Part shown: in pieces, positions 34,969-47,258 of the stretch
Position numbering within the stretch: the stretch's first letter is position 1
Layout: each line of letters begins with the position of its first letter
Source of the DNA: Adiantum capillus-veneris
Taxonomy: Eukaryota; Streptophyta; Polypodiopsida; Polypodiales; Pteridaceae
DNA length: 64,000 nucleotides
Direction: 5' to 3'
NCBI GenBank assembly: GCA_014529385.2
Contig: CM043950.1
Coordinates: 150,786,945-150,850,944, forward strand
Position numbers and translations under genes: made by a program
The notes under the pieces: generated by a model
Database searches by the model: none
Seen by the model: the letters and a program-made list of their open reading frames with translations, nothing else
What the model was told of the DNA's origin: nothing

Positions 34969-36262
34969 TGTCAGTGTCTTCAAGTGCTACTCCATTTCTC
35001 ATTCATCCATAAGCCTTCACGAAAGACAAGCTTGATGGTAGGAACTACACTCTGTGGAAATTCAAAATTTTTGCAATCCTAGATTTGTATGAATTGTTGG
35101 ATACATTGTTGGGGCCGAATGGTGGAGACCTGGAGCCCACTGCAACAATTGATCCGACAAATCCAAGTCTTGTAATTTCCCCGGATGTTACTCTTCTATG
35201 TGCTTGGAAAAGAAGGAATGCAGATGCATTGTGCAACATTGTTATGTGTGTAAGTGATTATGTTCTCACTTTGGTTCAGCATACCACTAAAGCATGTGAA
35301 GCTTAGAATATATTGTCTCACCAATATGAGGAACACAATTACACCTGAATTCAAAATCTGGAAAATCAGCTTGCTACTGAGAAACGTGCTGATATAGAGA
35401 AGGTGGAGGCCTTTATCAAGCGGATTAAGGATCTCGAAGATCAATTAGACGTTATTGGTGCGGCTATTTCTTCGGAAGATTTAGCTCGATGCTACATTGG
35501 CATACTTCGAACAAAATATGATGGTCTTGTTACATGACACTCAACAATCAGGTTTGTCCAACCCCTCTTATGTTTGAAGAATTGAGTGCAATGTTGCTTG
35601 AGGCAGAGCTACATCTCATGACCAGGGATGGCAGAGGTGATGTTGCCTTCACAGCCAATGTAAAAGGCAAGGGGACTATGTCAAATACCTGTAAGAAGAT
35701 GTCCAAGAAGAAGAAATTTTTAGGTAGCTATTTTTATTGTGACAAGGATGGTCATGCTATTAAAGATTGTAGAAAGAAGAAAGCAGACAAAAAAAGCGGC
35801 ACCATGAAAGCTTGTTGGAAGGAAAGAGAATCCACCAACAATGTTGAGGCAGACCTTGAACTACGGGCTGTCACAGAAGAGGTATGATCATCAACACAAA
35901 CTCTAGATAGTGGTGCATCCTGACATATGACTAATAAGAAAGACTCTGGAAGCCTCTATAGGAACCCATCAGTGTAATTGTCTGGAATAATGCAAAATGT
36001 CCAGCCCAAGGGTCTGGGACAATTTCTTTTTTAGCAGCTACAAGTGAAACTAAGGAACTCCTTGATGTGTTGTACGTGCCTCAAATAAAGAAGGATTTGC
36101 TCTCAATTGCTGCAATCACTAATTGTGGTCTTGAAGTTCACTTCAAGAAAAGTGGAGTAAAAATCTTGGATTCTGAAGGCAACACAGTGGGAAAGCACAT
36201 AAGATGCAACAACCTTTACGAACTTTTTGCACTTTTTACGGCCACTAGAAAAAAGGTATAAC
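34969..36262 (+). pseudogene. copia gag, protease spacer (plus-strand relic)
   Basis: The frame from about 34969 reads a copia gag start (KDKLDGRNYTLWKFKI), then, after stops and shifts, a gag end with a damaged zinc knuckle FYCDKDGHAIKDC, whose first Cys is replaced by Tyr. A protease trace follows (TLDSGAS-like with stop near 35925), then LDVLYVPQIKKDLLSIAAITNCGL and NLYELFAL from 36067 to 36261, the spacer before integrase. At least five stops break it. It is the start of the 34.9-39.4 kb element. Confidence 0.8.
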
Positions 36263-36302
36263 TCAATTATGCCATGAGAGATCTGGTCAGTTAAGCATTG
36301 CT

Positions 36303-37230
36303 ATGTTGAAAGAGATACAGAGATATGGGATGGAGGCACACATGCGTCAAATCTCAGATTTGAATAAAGTTTTTGAAGCTTGTATTTTGGGCAATCAACA
36401 AAGAGAGGCATTTCCACAAGAGAGTAGTAATCAAGCTCAATCTCCTCTAGAATTGGTACATGGTAAACTGTCTACTTTTGCTGTGGGTGGATCTTTCTAT
36501 TTCTTGCTGTTAGTTGAAAACTTTAGTAAAAAGATGTGTGTGTATTTCACTTGTGAGAAGTCTGAAGCTTTTGGAAAATTTAAAGTGTGGCACAAACTTG
36601 TAGAGAATGAAACAAGAATGAAGTTCAAGAAGCTTTACACAGATAGAGGAGGAGAATTCATCTCAAATGAATCCAACAACTACTAGAACAAGCATGTCAT
36701 CAAACTTCATCTTACTATTGCTTACACACCACAATAGAATGGAGTTGCAGAATATCACAATCGGATGGTGGTAGAGATGGCACGGTGCATGCTCAAAGAC
36801 AAGGACATGTCAGATTCTTTTGGGCCCGAAGAAGTGAGTACAATGTGTACATCCTCAATTGAAGCTACACAAAGGGTTTGAAAGGGAAAACACCTTAGGA
36901 ATCCTACTGTGGTAAGAAACCTTTGGTCTTTCAGTTTAGAACTTTTGGGTGTTTTTGTTATTCACATGTTTCTGATTCCAAAAGAGAAAACTTATAAGAC
37001 AAAATCAAGAAGTGTGTATTGGATACAATGAAGAGTCTATGGCATACAAACTCTATGATCCAGAGGCAAAGAAGGTACTCACCTATTGGGATGTGGTATT
37101 TGAAGAAGGCCACATGCAATGGAGAAACCAGGTTTGTCCACTTTCTTATCAAACAAAGAAATAACTTGCCATGTGCTAGATCAAAGACATGTAAAACTTT
37201 AGGAGGAGCTGTTGTCTAATAATGAAAACT
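36303..37230 (+). pseudogene. copia integrase relic
   Basis: Up to 36686 it reads QAQSPLELVHGKLSTFAVGGSFYFLLLVENFSKKM and KLYTDRGGEFISNE (second catalytic Asp kept). A stop follows, then TPQ(stop)NGVAEYHNRMVVEMARCMLKDK with the catalytic Glu, and degraded KLYDPEAKKV and VVFEEG pieces to about 37130. It is broken by many stops. Confidence 0.8.
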
Positions 37231-37499
37231 CAAATCAATCTAACCAACTTGTTTAAACATCACAAGAAAAGCCACTACCAAAGTGGGCTCAACTTCTCTT
37301 TGCTGCTCAAAATCCTCAAATTCAGCATCCTCATAAAGAGAAGGTTGGTTTGTGAAGGTCAAAGAGAAAAGAGGAGCAAAGAAGAGCCTCCGAACACATT
37401 GTCAACATGGCTCTTATTGTGGGATTTTTCAAGGATCCAAACTTTGTTGACAAGGCCATGATTGATTCAAAGTGAAAGGAAGAAATGCAGTCAGAGTAT

Positions 37500-38573
37500 G
37501 AAAACATCACAAAGAATGACACTTGGGAAGTAGTGGATCAGCCACCAAAGAAGAAGGTTATTGGCACCAAACGGGTTTACAAAGTAAACACAAAGTGGAT
37601 GGGCCATTGCAAGGTTGAAGGGTTTGATGCGAGTGAAACCTTTGCTTCCACATCTTGAATGACTACTATTTTTCTTATTCTTGCTCTTGTTGCTATCTAT
37701 TTCTGGGTTGTTTAACAAATGAATGTAGTATGTGCCTTTTTGAATGGAGTTCTTGAGGACGAGGTTTATGTGCAACCACTAGGGTTTACAAAGTAAACAC
37801 AAGGTGGATGCTCATTGCAAAAGTACAAAGCAAGGTTAATAGCACAAGGTTTTTCACAAGTTGAGAGGGTTTGATGTGAGTCAAACCTTTGCTCCCACAG
37901 CTTGAATGACCACTGTTCGTCTTATTCTTGCCCTTGCTGATATCTATTTGTGGGTTGTTTACCGAATGGATGTAGTATGTGCCTTTTCGAATGGACTTCT
38001 TGAGGACGAGGTTTATGTGCATCCACCAGGGTTTGAGCCACAGTTTATGTAGAGCAGCCACCAAGGTTTGAGTTGCCTCATTCAAAAGAGAAGGTTTGCA
38101 GATTGAAAAAGGCTTCATATAGCCTAAAGCAATCACCAAGAGCATGGTATGTCATAATAGATAAGTTTTTCAAAAAGATTGGTTTTAGAAGAAGTGCTTT
38201 TGAAGAAAATTTAAATGTGCTTAGAGAGAATGGAAATCAAATCATTGTGTATGTAGGTGACTTGGTTATCATAAGTGATCATGAAGAGCTCATCCAAAAG
38301 ACTCACAAGAGTTTGAGCTTTGAGTTTGAAATGACAGACTTGGGACTACTACATTATTGTTTTGTAATTGAGGTTTGCCAATTCACAAAGGGCATCTTCA
38401 TCTCTCAGCAGAAGTATGCAACAGATATCCTAAAAGCTTTTGGGATGATGGATTATAATCCCGTGAGCACTCCAATGGAGGTAAATGTGAAACTCTCCAT
38501 GAAATATTTCTTCTTCCTTAGTCGACATCAAGAAGTATATGAAGCTTGTGGGAAGTTTGATTTTCTTGTGTAA
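37500..38573 (+). pseudogene. copia reverse transcriptase with internal duplication and lost catalytic Asp
   Basis: The RT start (KKVIGTKRVYKVNTKW) at about 37551 is followed by AFLNGVLEDEVYVQP near 37735. The same stretch then repeats: RVYKVNTRW at about 37785, ASQTFA-like and the LLEDEVYV-coding DNA near 38000. So about 230 bp are doubled. The frame 38073-38573 continues VCRLKKASYSLKQSPRAWY and IIVYVGDLVIISD, where the catalytic YVDDL has become YVGDL, and GLLHYCFVIEV. Stops and shifts throughout. Confidence 0.85.
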
Positions 38574-38734
38574 AACTAAACAAGATACTTGTATTGCAAT
38601 AGGTGTTTTGAGTAGGTTTTCCAACCAACCAAGGGATCTCATTGAAGGGCGGGCATGCGTGTTCTAAAGTACATCAAAGGTACTTTAAGCCATGGCATTT
38701 TCTAAGGCATTTCTCAAGGGGTGCATTGTTCAGT

Positions 38735-38870
38735 AAAATAAAATGAATAACCCCTTATTTTAATGTACCTCTGTTTGAATATATAATATGACCCCTTATT
38801 TTAGGATTTTTTTCCAAAATTGAATATAAAAACCCCTTATTTTAATGTACCTTTGTTAAATTGCATTTTT
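38735..38870. repeat. AT-rich insert with repeated ACCCCTTATTTTA
   Basis: ACCCCTTATTTTA occurs three times (38751, 38792 and 38831), two of them followed by ATGTACCT.TGTT, within an interruption of the copia RNase H. It looks like a small inserted element whose ends I cannot fix. Confidence 0.4.
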
Positions 38871-38962
38871 TGCATTTTAAAACCAATCTTGCTGAACTCA
38901 CATGGTACATTAACATCATTACATAGTGCATTCCCCGATCGGCATGGGCACAAATAGTGTAA

Positions 38963-39440
38963 GTGGGTATTGTCTTTGGTTGGGCAAGAGATTTTGATTC
39001 TAGAAAGTCAGTTTCTAGGTATTGTTTCTCACTTGGTTTTGGAGTGTTTTCTTGGATTAGCAAGATGCAACCAACCATTGCTCTTTTTTCAATGGAAGCA
39101 GAGTATAAAGCTACGTGTTCTGCATCTTGTGAAGTAGTTTGGCTCATGAGAGTTCTCATGGACTTAGGTGTTCCTCTTGATTCAACAACAAAAATTGAAT
39201 GTGACAACTAGAGTTCCATGGAGATTGCCACGAACCCTCTCTTCCATGCACGCACAAAGAATATTGAGGTTTCATTATGTTCAACAGCTTATTGAGGATG
39301 AGATCATGGAGTTAGAGTATTGTCCTCCGGAAGATAATTGTGTAGATATCTTCACCAAAACTCTTGGGAAAGATCAACCACTTTGACACCTACATTAACT
39401 TGGAGTTGGCACATGTCCAACATAAAGCATCTTCAGGTGT
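38963..39440 (+). pseudogene. copia RNase H relic
   Basis: 38963-39211: WARDFDSRKSVSRYCFSLG, SWISKMQPTIALFSMEAEYKA and DLGVPL, the copia RNase H. After a stop and shift, 39260-39386 gives RFHYVQQLIEDEIMELEYCPPEDNCVDIFTKTL. A polypurine-like GAAGGGGGTGAG near 39447 ends the element; no matching 3' LTR is seen. Confidence 0.85.
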
Positions 39441-39653
39441 TCATTGAAGGGGGTGAGTATATTTGTAATGCCCACTTGTTAATTTTTCCACCGAATGTAT
39501 GTTGCATAGTTTGTAAGGCCCCCATATCAAGAGAAGCCAATAATGCACATATCTTTGATGGATTCCAACTTGCACACTGATGAGACCTTCATTTGTGATT
39601 GTGGATGGTACATAGAAAATTCAAGGCCATTGGAATATTCCTTCTTGGTAGAA

Positions 39654-39905
39654 TACCTTGGCTAGACAATGGCTAGAAGGTGATTGGAAAAAGGCCAACC
39701 GATGGATGGTAAGTCAATGGATGATGGCCGATGGCCTCCAATCTTTGGTCGGTGTGGCTGGCGATCGATGGTCTTTGGCTAGTGGCTGGATTTCAACAGT
39801 CGTTGGCCGAGTTCTAGGCGGACTTGTCTACTCAAGAGCGGCTACACATGGGTGCATGGGAGAGTCCTATTTGAACTTGGTTACACAAGGGTAATTGGAT
39901 GTTTT
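39654..39905 (+). repeat. fragment of an LTR related to the 15948-21514 copia
   Basis: GGCGGACTTGTCTACTCAAGAGCGGCTACACATGGG and AGTCCTATTTGAACTTGGTTACACAAGGG in pieces match, in opposite orientation, the LTR section around 16270-16345. The preceding GGCCGATGG / GTCAATGG-like units match the diverged minisatellite. A solo fragment of the same LTR family. Confidence 0.6.
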
Positions 39906-39982
39906 ACTGGCACTCATTTTCTTGGATTAATAGTCTACATCAACAAGTGATAGAATCACAAGGCCTGCCCATAAGTTTTCAT

Positions 39983-39984
<2 letters not shown>

Positions 39985-40060
<76 letters not shown>

Positions 40061-40467
40061 CCACATCCCTAAGCTCTAAACCCTGTAGCTTTAAAAGCTC
40101 TACATCCCTAAGTTTTTTTTTGACCATAAGGAATTGAATTAGAAAGCATTCCTAAGCTCTATATCTGTAAGATTTAGATCCCTATGCTCAAGGTCCCACT
40201 GTAAAAACTCTACATCCCTGAGCTCTAGAGCCTGAGAAACAGGCCCCTAAGCTGTAAACCCTACTTTAAAATCTCTAGAGTTCTAAGCTCTACAAACTCT
40301 GGGCCCTGAGCTTGAGATCTTGCTTCAAAAGCTCTACATCCCAAAGACCTAAACTTATATTTAAAATCTCTAAAAAAGGATATATCCCTTTGAACTAGCA
40401 AAAGAAACCATCTTAGAAATGCAAACCTTAGTCTATGACCTCAACAATGCAAAATGAAAAGGTAACT

Positions 40468-40552
<85 letters not shown>

Positions 40553-40588
40553 TCTCCACATCCCTAAGCAAAATGAAAATGTAACTCT

Positions 40589-40658
<70 letters not shown>

Positions 40659-40812
40659 CTCCACATCCCTAAGCTCTAAACCCTGTTGCTTTAAAAGCTC
40701 TACATCCCTAAGTTTTTTTTTTTATAACCATAAGCACATGGAATTGAATTAGAAAGCATTCCTAAGCTCTATATCCCTAAGATTTAGATCCCTATGCTTT
40801 AGGTCCCACTTT
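39985..40812. repeat. (GA)n tracts within a 600-bp segmental duplication
   Basis: A segment with CTCCACATCCCTAAGCTCTA, CTTTAAAAGCTCTACATCCC, GGAATTGAATTAGAAAGC and TTTAGATCCCTATGCT is found at about 40057-40205 and again at 40660-40812. Each copy is preceded by a long GA run (39988-40056 and 40610-40654), and another GA run lies at 40472-40548. A doubled GA-flanked unit. Confidence 0.85.
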
Positions 40813-40975
40813 AGAGGATACATGCTCTCATCTTACTGTGCACTTTTGGACTCTACGTCACTTCACCATGATTAAGTTAATAGACTTTGATTCTTATACC
40901 CATATCATCCAGCATTAGCAACACAACTTAAATATGCTTAACTCTTCCAGCTTAATAGACTTTAATATTACTTGA

Positions 40976-43766
40976 AGCTTTGGGACTAACACTTTTCTCA
41001 TTTAGTGGCTCAGCATCCCGACTGCGATATGCCAAAGAGTGTTTTTCTTACCTTGAGAATTTCATTGCTCACATTCTTGAGCTTACTACAAACATTTCTT
41101 CACGTAAAATTAAGCTTGAATCCTCAAAAAGAGGATTATTTAAGGACCGAGTTGGCATTAAGGTTTTCTTTTGCCATACCTGTTTAGTCAGCTTTGAATC
41201 TACAGCTTTGTTGGTTGGGTTGCCCTTCTTTGACTATGAAGACTCCATTGCTTGATTTATTTCCCACTTAGGCCTATTGAAAGGAGTCTTTGATGTTGTT
41301 GTAGGTCTTTGTTGATTGTTGGCATTTGGCTTTTGACTCGTGGCATTGGAATTCTTAGGAATCCAAATCTCTTTATGACCTTTGTAGCCCTTTTGATGAG
41401 TTTGACTGTGGCAATAGGTCTTGTTTGAGATCTTGAGATCTTCATGTAGTTCTCTTGCAATTGCAATAGTCCTGTGGTTGATTGGTTGCCAAATCTTAGT
41501 ATATTCTATGTAGCACCTTTGTCCAAGAAGAAGATTCCTTGAAATCCATCTTTGTTTGTAATCCTCTTTAGAGTAGTGGTAGACTTTAACATCATTTGAT
41601 GTTGTTCCCTTGTTGAACCACTTCTTATGTGTCCTAAAATGATGTCGAGATTGATACCCATTGGACCTTCTACTCTGGGAAGGTCTTGATTTCATTCATA
41701 TGCTCTGATCTTTGGTTTTGATACCCATATGTGTTTGTTACCTCTGTAGTACTTTTGCTCATTTAACCTCCATTGTGATGCTATCCATCCCATGTGTTTG
41801 TATTTTTGTGTTGATCTTCTATCTTTAATCCACATTAGATCATTGAATTTTACTAGACTGCTTGGAACAAACACTTTCTTGACTTTTATTTTCTTTCTTG
41901 AGTACTTGGGATGATATACCTTTGCTTTTCTCGGTGGCTCCCTAGAGGTTTTGTTGGGTCAACAACCGACTTGGAGTTTATAAAGCCTGATTTGCCTGAA
42001 GAAGCTGATCCATGAGGGTTCTTTGATGTAGAGGCATATGATGCTACACCTTTTGTGCTAGTCGGTGGAAGGCCACTTTAGCTTTACCTTTGTCTTCAAG
42101 ATTTGTCTTTGATTCTTGGGGCTTTTGCAACTCTAAATCTAACATTATCGATACGTGTAATTGTTGCTTGCTATCACTTGGAAAGGAGAGTAATAGCACC
42201 GTATTTTCTTTGGATGCTTTGTGCTAGTCTAACCATTGATGTCCAAGGATGACATCTGCAAGCATGTCTTTTGAAGAATTTACTTGAAACTTTACTTTCT
42301 CTTCATGCTTCTGGATGCTAAGAGTAGCAACCATTTGTTCTAGATTTGTAGACTTGCCTCACATTGCTTTCCTATCTTGTTTACCTAGAGTGATCTCAAG
42401 TATTCTTTGGATACTGTCTGCAACCATATTGCACTTTTCTTCTTTATCGAGTAGAGTAATTCCTTCTGACACTTGCTCCATTTGTACTATTGAGGACTGT
42501 AACTATTCTCATTGGTGGTTCTATTAAAGATTTCTATCCTGCTTTTGCCATAGTCTTGTCCTGATCTAGCTTGGTCTCTATGGAAGGTGACTAGAGACTT
42601 GGTTTTTGACTAGGACTTACATTTGTTGACTCTCTTGGAAATGATTGAATGGCCTTTGAACTTCCTATTTCTTTCGAGTTTTTTGCAACCTCAATATTCT
42701 TAACTTCTGGCTTTGAGGGCATTCTCTGCTCAATAGTGTTCATGGTTGTTATTTGCTATATTTGAACTGCACTTGCTATTAGTAGATCTTCTTTAAGCTT
42801 TTCTAAACTTCTGTTGGGTGCAGATGAATCATCTACAATAAGCCTTGCTTTGGAATCAGTCTCTGTTTTAATTATGATTGAGAACTGTGTGCTATCTTCT
42901 GCTGATGACCATTGCTGGTCTTCGTTCTTGGTTTTCTTTGAAGATTACATCTTGTTTGCACTCTGTATTGTTAAAACCTTTTGGGATAGTGGCAATACCA
43001 ATATAATTCCATCGTGTACATTGATCACATGAAATTGAGCTGAATGATGTTGTTTGAACCTATTTGAATGGCCGAGAAAATGATTTCTCAGCATTATGGT
43101 CGTTTGTTTCCAGATATGCTCACAAATTCAGGAGCATCTTCCAGTTGTGGTTGGCCACGTTTTTTCCAAATGCAAAAAGACATGAGGTTCTTGCCTAACT
43201 GAAAATCTAGCTTTACTTCACTTGATAGCTTTTCTTCATGTTCACCAATAATGTTGCACTTGAACTTCTCATGATTTTTTTTTGGTACTGACTGATTTTC
43301 TATGGCTGTGTCCTTGGGTTGAACCTTTTCTACATCTTTGCTTTGATCACCTTCTTCAATTGATGTTGGCTTGTTTTTTTTGTGCTACTACACATTTTGC
43401 TTGCAACTGTTGTGCATCATCTGCGTGCATTTGGGTAACCTTTGATCTTAAAGGGTCCATTGTACTTTTTGGCAAAATCTGTCTCTTTGGAGGAGATTTT
43501 GGTGGTGACCTTTGTGTAGCCTTCTGAGATTTATCTTCCGTTGACTTTGAACTATGATTCACCTATTCTAGTAGCTTGAGGTTCTGCATCATCTTGAGAT
43601 AATTTTTGACTTCAGTCTGGCCATCCATAAGGGTTTGTGCAAAGTCATGGACTTGCTGGTATTCATTGCCATCTGCATATCTATATGCATAAGTGAGATT
43701 GGTTACATGCAATCGGTTGAACACTATGGGGTTTGTTAGCTTTTGACTTTGACTTATGGAAGTCAA
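40976..43766 (-). pseudogene. unrecognised coding relics
   Basis: Minus-strand frames at 43766-43563, 43562-43356, 41874-41692 and 41695-41234 look more protein-like than chance. They are rich in Lys, Asn, Gln and Pro (NNQQRPTTTSKTPFNRPKWE, SPPKSPPKRQILPKS) and have KKWFNKGTT and RWISRNLLLGQRCYIEYTKIWQPI. I do not recognise a family. The adjoining frames have many stops. A gag-like region of an unknown retroelement is possible. Confidence 0.3.
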
Positions 43767-43809
43767 TTGAAACTTTTGTCCTTGATAATCTTCATAGAAG
43801 CATTTGTCT

Positions 43810-44494
43810 GCGGTTTATAAAGGAATCTAGGTCAACTTGGGAATGATGTGTTTACATCAATTTGCTCAAGGTTTGAGTCATGAGCAGCCACAAGGCTTAA
43901 AACAAGCATAATTGAATTCAATTTTACAACAGGAGAAAATGTCTCATTGAAGTCAATACCTTTCTTTTGAGCTAACCCCTTTACCACAAGCCTAGACTTG
44001 TACCTTTTCTTCCCACCTTCTTCTTCCTTCAGCTTGTACACCCAGTTGTTTTGTAGTGCCCACTTACCTTAGGCAACTCAACCAACTCCCATGTTTGGTC
44101 GTGATGTAATGAATCCATCTTTGCTTGCATGCTCTTCATCCATTCTCCGTTGGATTTGTATTGCATTGCTTCTTCATATGACTCTGGCTCTTCAGAATCT
44201 GAGAGCAGGAGATGATTGAAGGAAGGAACAAACCTTTCTCAAGGTCTACTTGTTCTCATAAATGTTTGGGACATAGGTTGAGACTCCTCATCTGGTTGAA
44301 ATTGTTGCAAGTTATCACCACATGCACTCCTTGAGTCTTCACTGTCCTCAAGCTCCATGCACTCATCAGTTACCATCTTTGAGATTCTATAGGCGATACC
44401 CAAAGTCCACTTCTCCATAGCCAATGAAGAAACACTTTTTGGACTTTGCATCTAGCTTTGACCTTAGGATTCTATATATGTGCATAAAAGCCTC
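43810..44494 (-). pseudogene. copia fragment of the 15948-21514 family
   Basis: Minus strand: YKLKEEEGGKKRYKSRLVVKGLAQKKGIDFNETFSP then LEQIDVNTSFPS (RT start), preceded at 44451-44239 by linker ESQPMSQTFMRTSRP-like residues, and at 44584-44387 by EAFMHIYRILRSKLDAKSKKCFFIGYGEVDFGYRL (integrase end). It matches the complete copia at about 17.95-18.69 kb. The integrase side is cut at 44495 by the gypsy LTR, so the gypsy element jumped into it. Confidence 0.88.
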
Positions 44495-45326
44495 TGTTGA
44501 TGGTGGAACACAGAAGAAGTTTCCCCAATACGTTGTATCATTATTTTTTGAAGAGGAATGATACTTTTTGTAATATTTGAGCAACCATTAGATTTTGTGG
44601 GAACAAGCCTCTAAGGAGGAATGCATATAAGTCAATTTTTGTAACCCTAAACCCAACCTTTGGATTAATCAAATCCAATTTTCACTGTGCGTTGTGTCTG
44701 AGAGAGAGTGTGTGACTTCTTCTCTTCCGGCCCTACACACACTACACAAGGTCCATTGCTAAAGCAACACCACCATCATGTTAGCAATGGTGAGGGCTTC
44801 CATTCAACACCGACTACGACGCGAAGTGGGCTCCTACGAGCTTTTGGGTGAGTTTTCTTGCAAACCGGGTGTCCATTTGGTGAGTTCTTTGCACTATGGA
44901 TTTATGGAGGGTAGAGCTACACGTTAGGACCATATGCAACAAAAAAGGGTAACCTTTATTTTGCTGCCTGTCTTTATACGCAATTGTCGCAAGAGGTAGT
45001 TGGAGGTCGGATATCAAGTCACAATCCATAGGGTACGGATTTCGTGATAAGGAGAGTATACCTTTTGAGTTTTGTGACATTTCGAATGCATTTGGCTTAG
45101 ATTCGGATAACATGAGCCTCATAGGTTGGATTGCTTTCACTAGTGCATAAGAACGCTTAGATTTAATTTTCCTCGATTAGAGATTGTCTTAGAAGGTTGA
45201 GAAGCTGGTTGACACCCATCTTCTTATTTCCATGTGCTTATGGGTTAAGCTTCACCCTCGACCGACATAGAGTTGTTGGTTCTTTTCTCGCTATGCTAGC
45301 GTCCGCTTGTGGCGTACCGACCAACA
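44495..45326 (+). repeat. 5' LTR of the gypsy element
   Basis: 832 bp from TGTTGATGGTGG to CGACCAACA. The start interrupts the copia fragment; the end is fixed by the primer site. Confidence 0.85.
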
Positions 45327-45345
45327 TTGGCACCGCTGTCGGGGA
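45327..45345 (+). promoter_or_regulatory. primer binding site (tRNA-Asp-like)
   Basis: TTGGCACCGCTGTCGGGGA directly after the LTR; the family form is close to TGGCGCCGTTGTCGGGGA, as in Athila/Tat gypsy elements. Confidence 0.75.
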
Positions 45346-47258
45346 TTGAAGCCCTAAGTAGGTGACCCTAGACTAATCCTATGAGGTGAGAGTTCCTCTG
45401 GTGCGCCAGAGTATTCTTTTCTATCTTAGTTTAGTTAGGACCTATAGAGAGGTGCTAAGAAGCGTGTGTCTTGCCTTGGTCACCCGTGTTGATGGTTTTA
45501 GTTTAAAATCACATTTGTTTGGGAGTTTGAGTAGGTGAAGAGGTGATAAAGACATTGGCTAGTCCGTGTGTGTCAGTTAAGTGCTTATCCACTCAAAATT
45601 GCAAAATCCCATTTTTTATGTCTAGGAGTAGCTTTAGGTAGATGATTTGATCTTGATATAGAGCTGTCCATCAATGAAAATTTGCTCGAGTTGATTGGTG
45701 CATTGAAATCTTGAAAAGAGAGTGATTCTTAGTTGAAACAATGCAAAATAAAGTTCATAAAAATGTTTTGCATGATTGAGGGTCGCTGAGGGCATAAGAA
45801 GGAATTAGAAAGGGCTTTGCACATAAAAATCTAGATTCTGCAAGGTGAGACTTTATACGCATATAAAGTCTCCAAGGCTAAAAAGAGACCAAAGTTGTGG
45901 AAATTGACTGTGCCAGAGTGTTCAAACGAGTATTTATACCCTAGGAACACCTTGAGTGGGAAATTTTGTCTTAGAATTAGGGACCAAAAACCAAAACTCG
46001 GAGTGATTGTGATGGAAAAAAGTAGAAACTTGTGTTTGTAAGCACTTTTGAGCTTTAAAATTTTGCTATGAACACATGTACATGATGCTGATAAATAGAG
46101 GAACTTAGGATAGAAGCAGATCTAAATTCTGAGATAGGAGACATTATACGTGTATAATGTCTCCGGCATAGATTTGGGCATTATCTTGCATGTTTGTCAT
46201 CACTAAGCCACTTGGGAGCTGTCTATAAGCTTGACTACAAGATTCCATACCATTTGATCAGCCAACTTGACATCTGGAGAGAATGTTGCAAATTCTAGCC
46301 AAAAACAAAGAAAAGTGGTGAATTAGTGAATCATTGGCATCAAAAGTGGTGAATTAGTGAATCATTGGCATCAAAACTTGATTTTGAGTACATATGCTTT
46401 GTGTACACACAAAAGGGAACCTTGGGCTGAGATTTGAGTTTATTTCTGTCAAAAAGACATTATACGCGTATAATGTGTTTTGGCCCAGAATAGACTCAAA
46501 TTGTACAAAGGTATATGCCCAAAGTTTCCTAAAGCCTTGGGGAAGTCCATAGTTTAATTTTATTGCATTTGGACCAAAATCTGAGCTTAAAAAGACCACG
46601 AAACAATCCAAACATACTTGGACAAACTTGATTCCAAATTCAAGTCAGAGAATATCTGGGAAGTCCCTAAGTGCTGGGCTACCTTTGGAGCAAGTTTCAT
46701 GTCAATTGGCTCAAAAAGACATGTATTATGTGTTTTTGATGTTATTGACCATTATTTGAACTTCAGACTATACATGGGGTAAGAGAATACTATTTCCAAT
46801 GTAAACCTGCAGAAACCTCTTCATTCCGATTAAAAAGACTTTATACGCATATAACGTCTTTTTAATCCTTTTGACTTCCAAAGCTAAACTAGGGCACATA
46901 TTCTAGCAATCTTAGATGTGTGTGCTATTGTGGAGGGACCAACGCTAAGTTTTGTGAACTGGTTGGTTATGATGTGGTTCCATACTACATGGTTGAGTTA
47001 ATAGAAGGTGATGATTACTAAATCTCAGGTCAATCAAGAAAAATAAAAAATAAGTAAGAAATAGATGAGGAGCTGTTCCACGATTCTACAGATAATCTTG
47101 AACGAGATGATGATGCAGATAATAAATGTTCTGACAACCCTAGTGAGCTAGACAAAATAATACTTGATGTAAGGCTTTACGATTTTCCAAATCAAAAACC
47201 TAGATGTCAAGCACATTACAAAAAAAGGAAGGGAGCTCACAAGGCCAGAGATAACCCA
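45346..47258 (+). other. gypsy 5' internal region with four spaced palindromes
   Basis: No gag can be read; all frames are short. Four near-palindromes share the core TTATACGCGTATAA: 45847-45872, 46138-46163, 46457-46476 (a perfect 20-bp palindrome) and 46832-46863. Spacing is about 290-375 bp, and each is flanked by GAGAC/AAGAC arms. A shorter related CTTTATACGCAATTG lies in each LTR (44984 and 51095). Confidence 0.6.
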
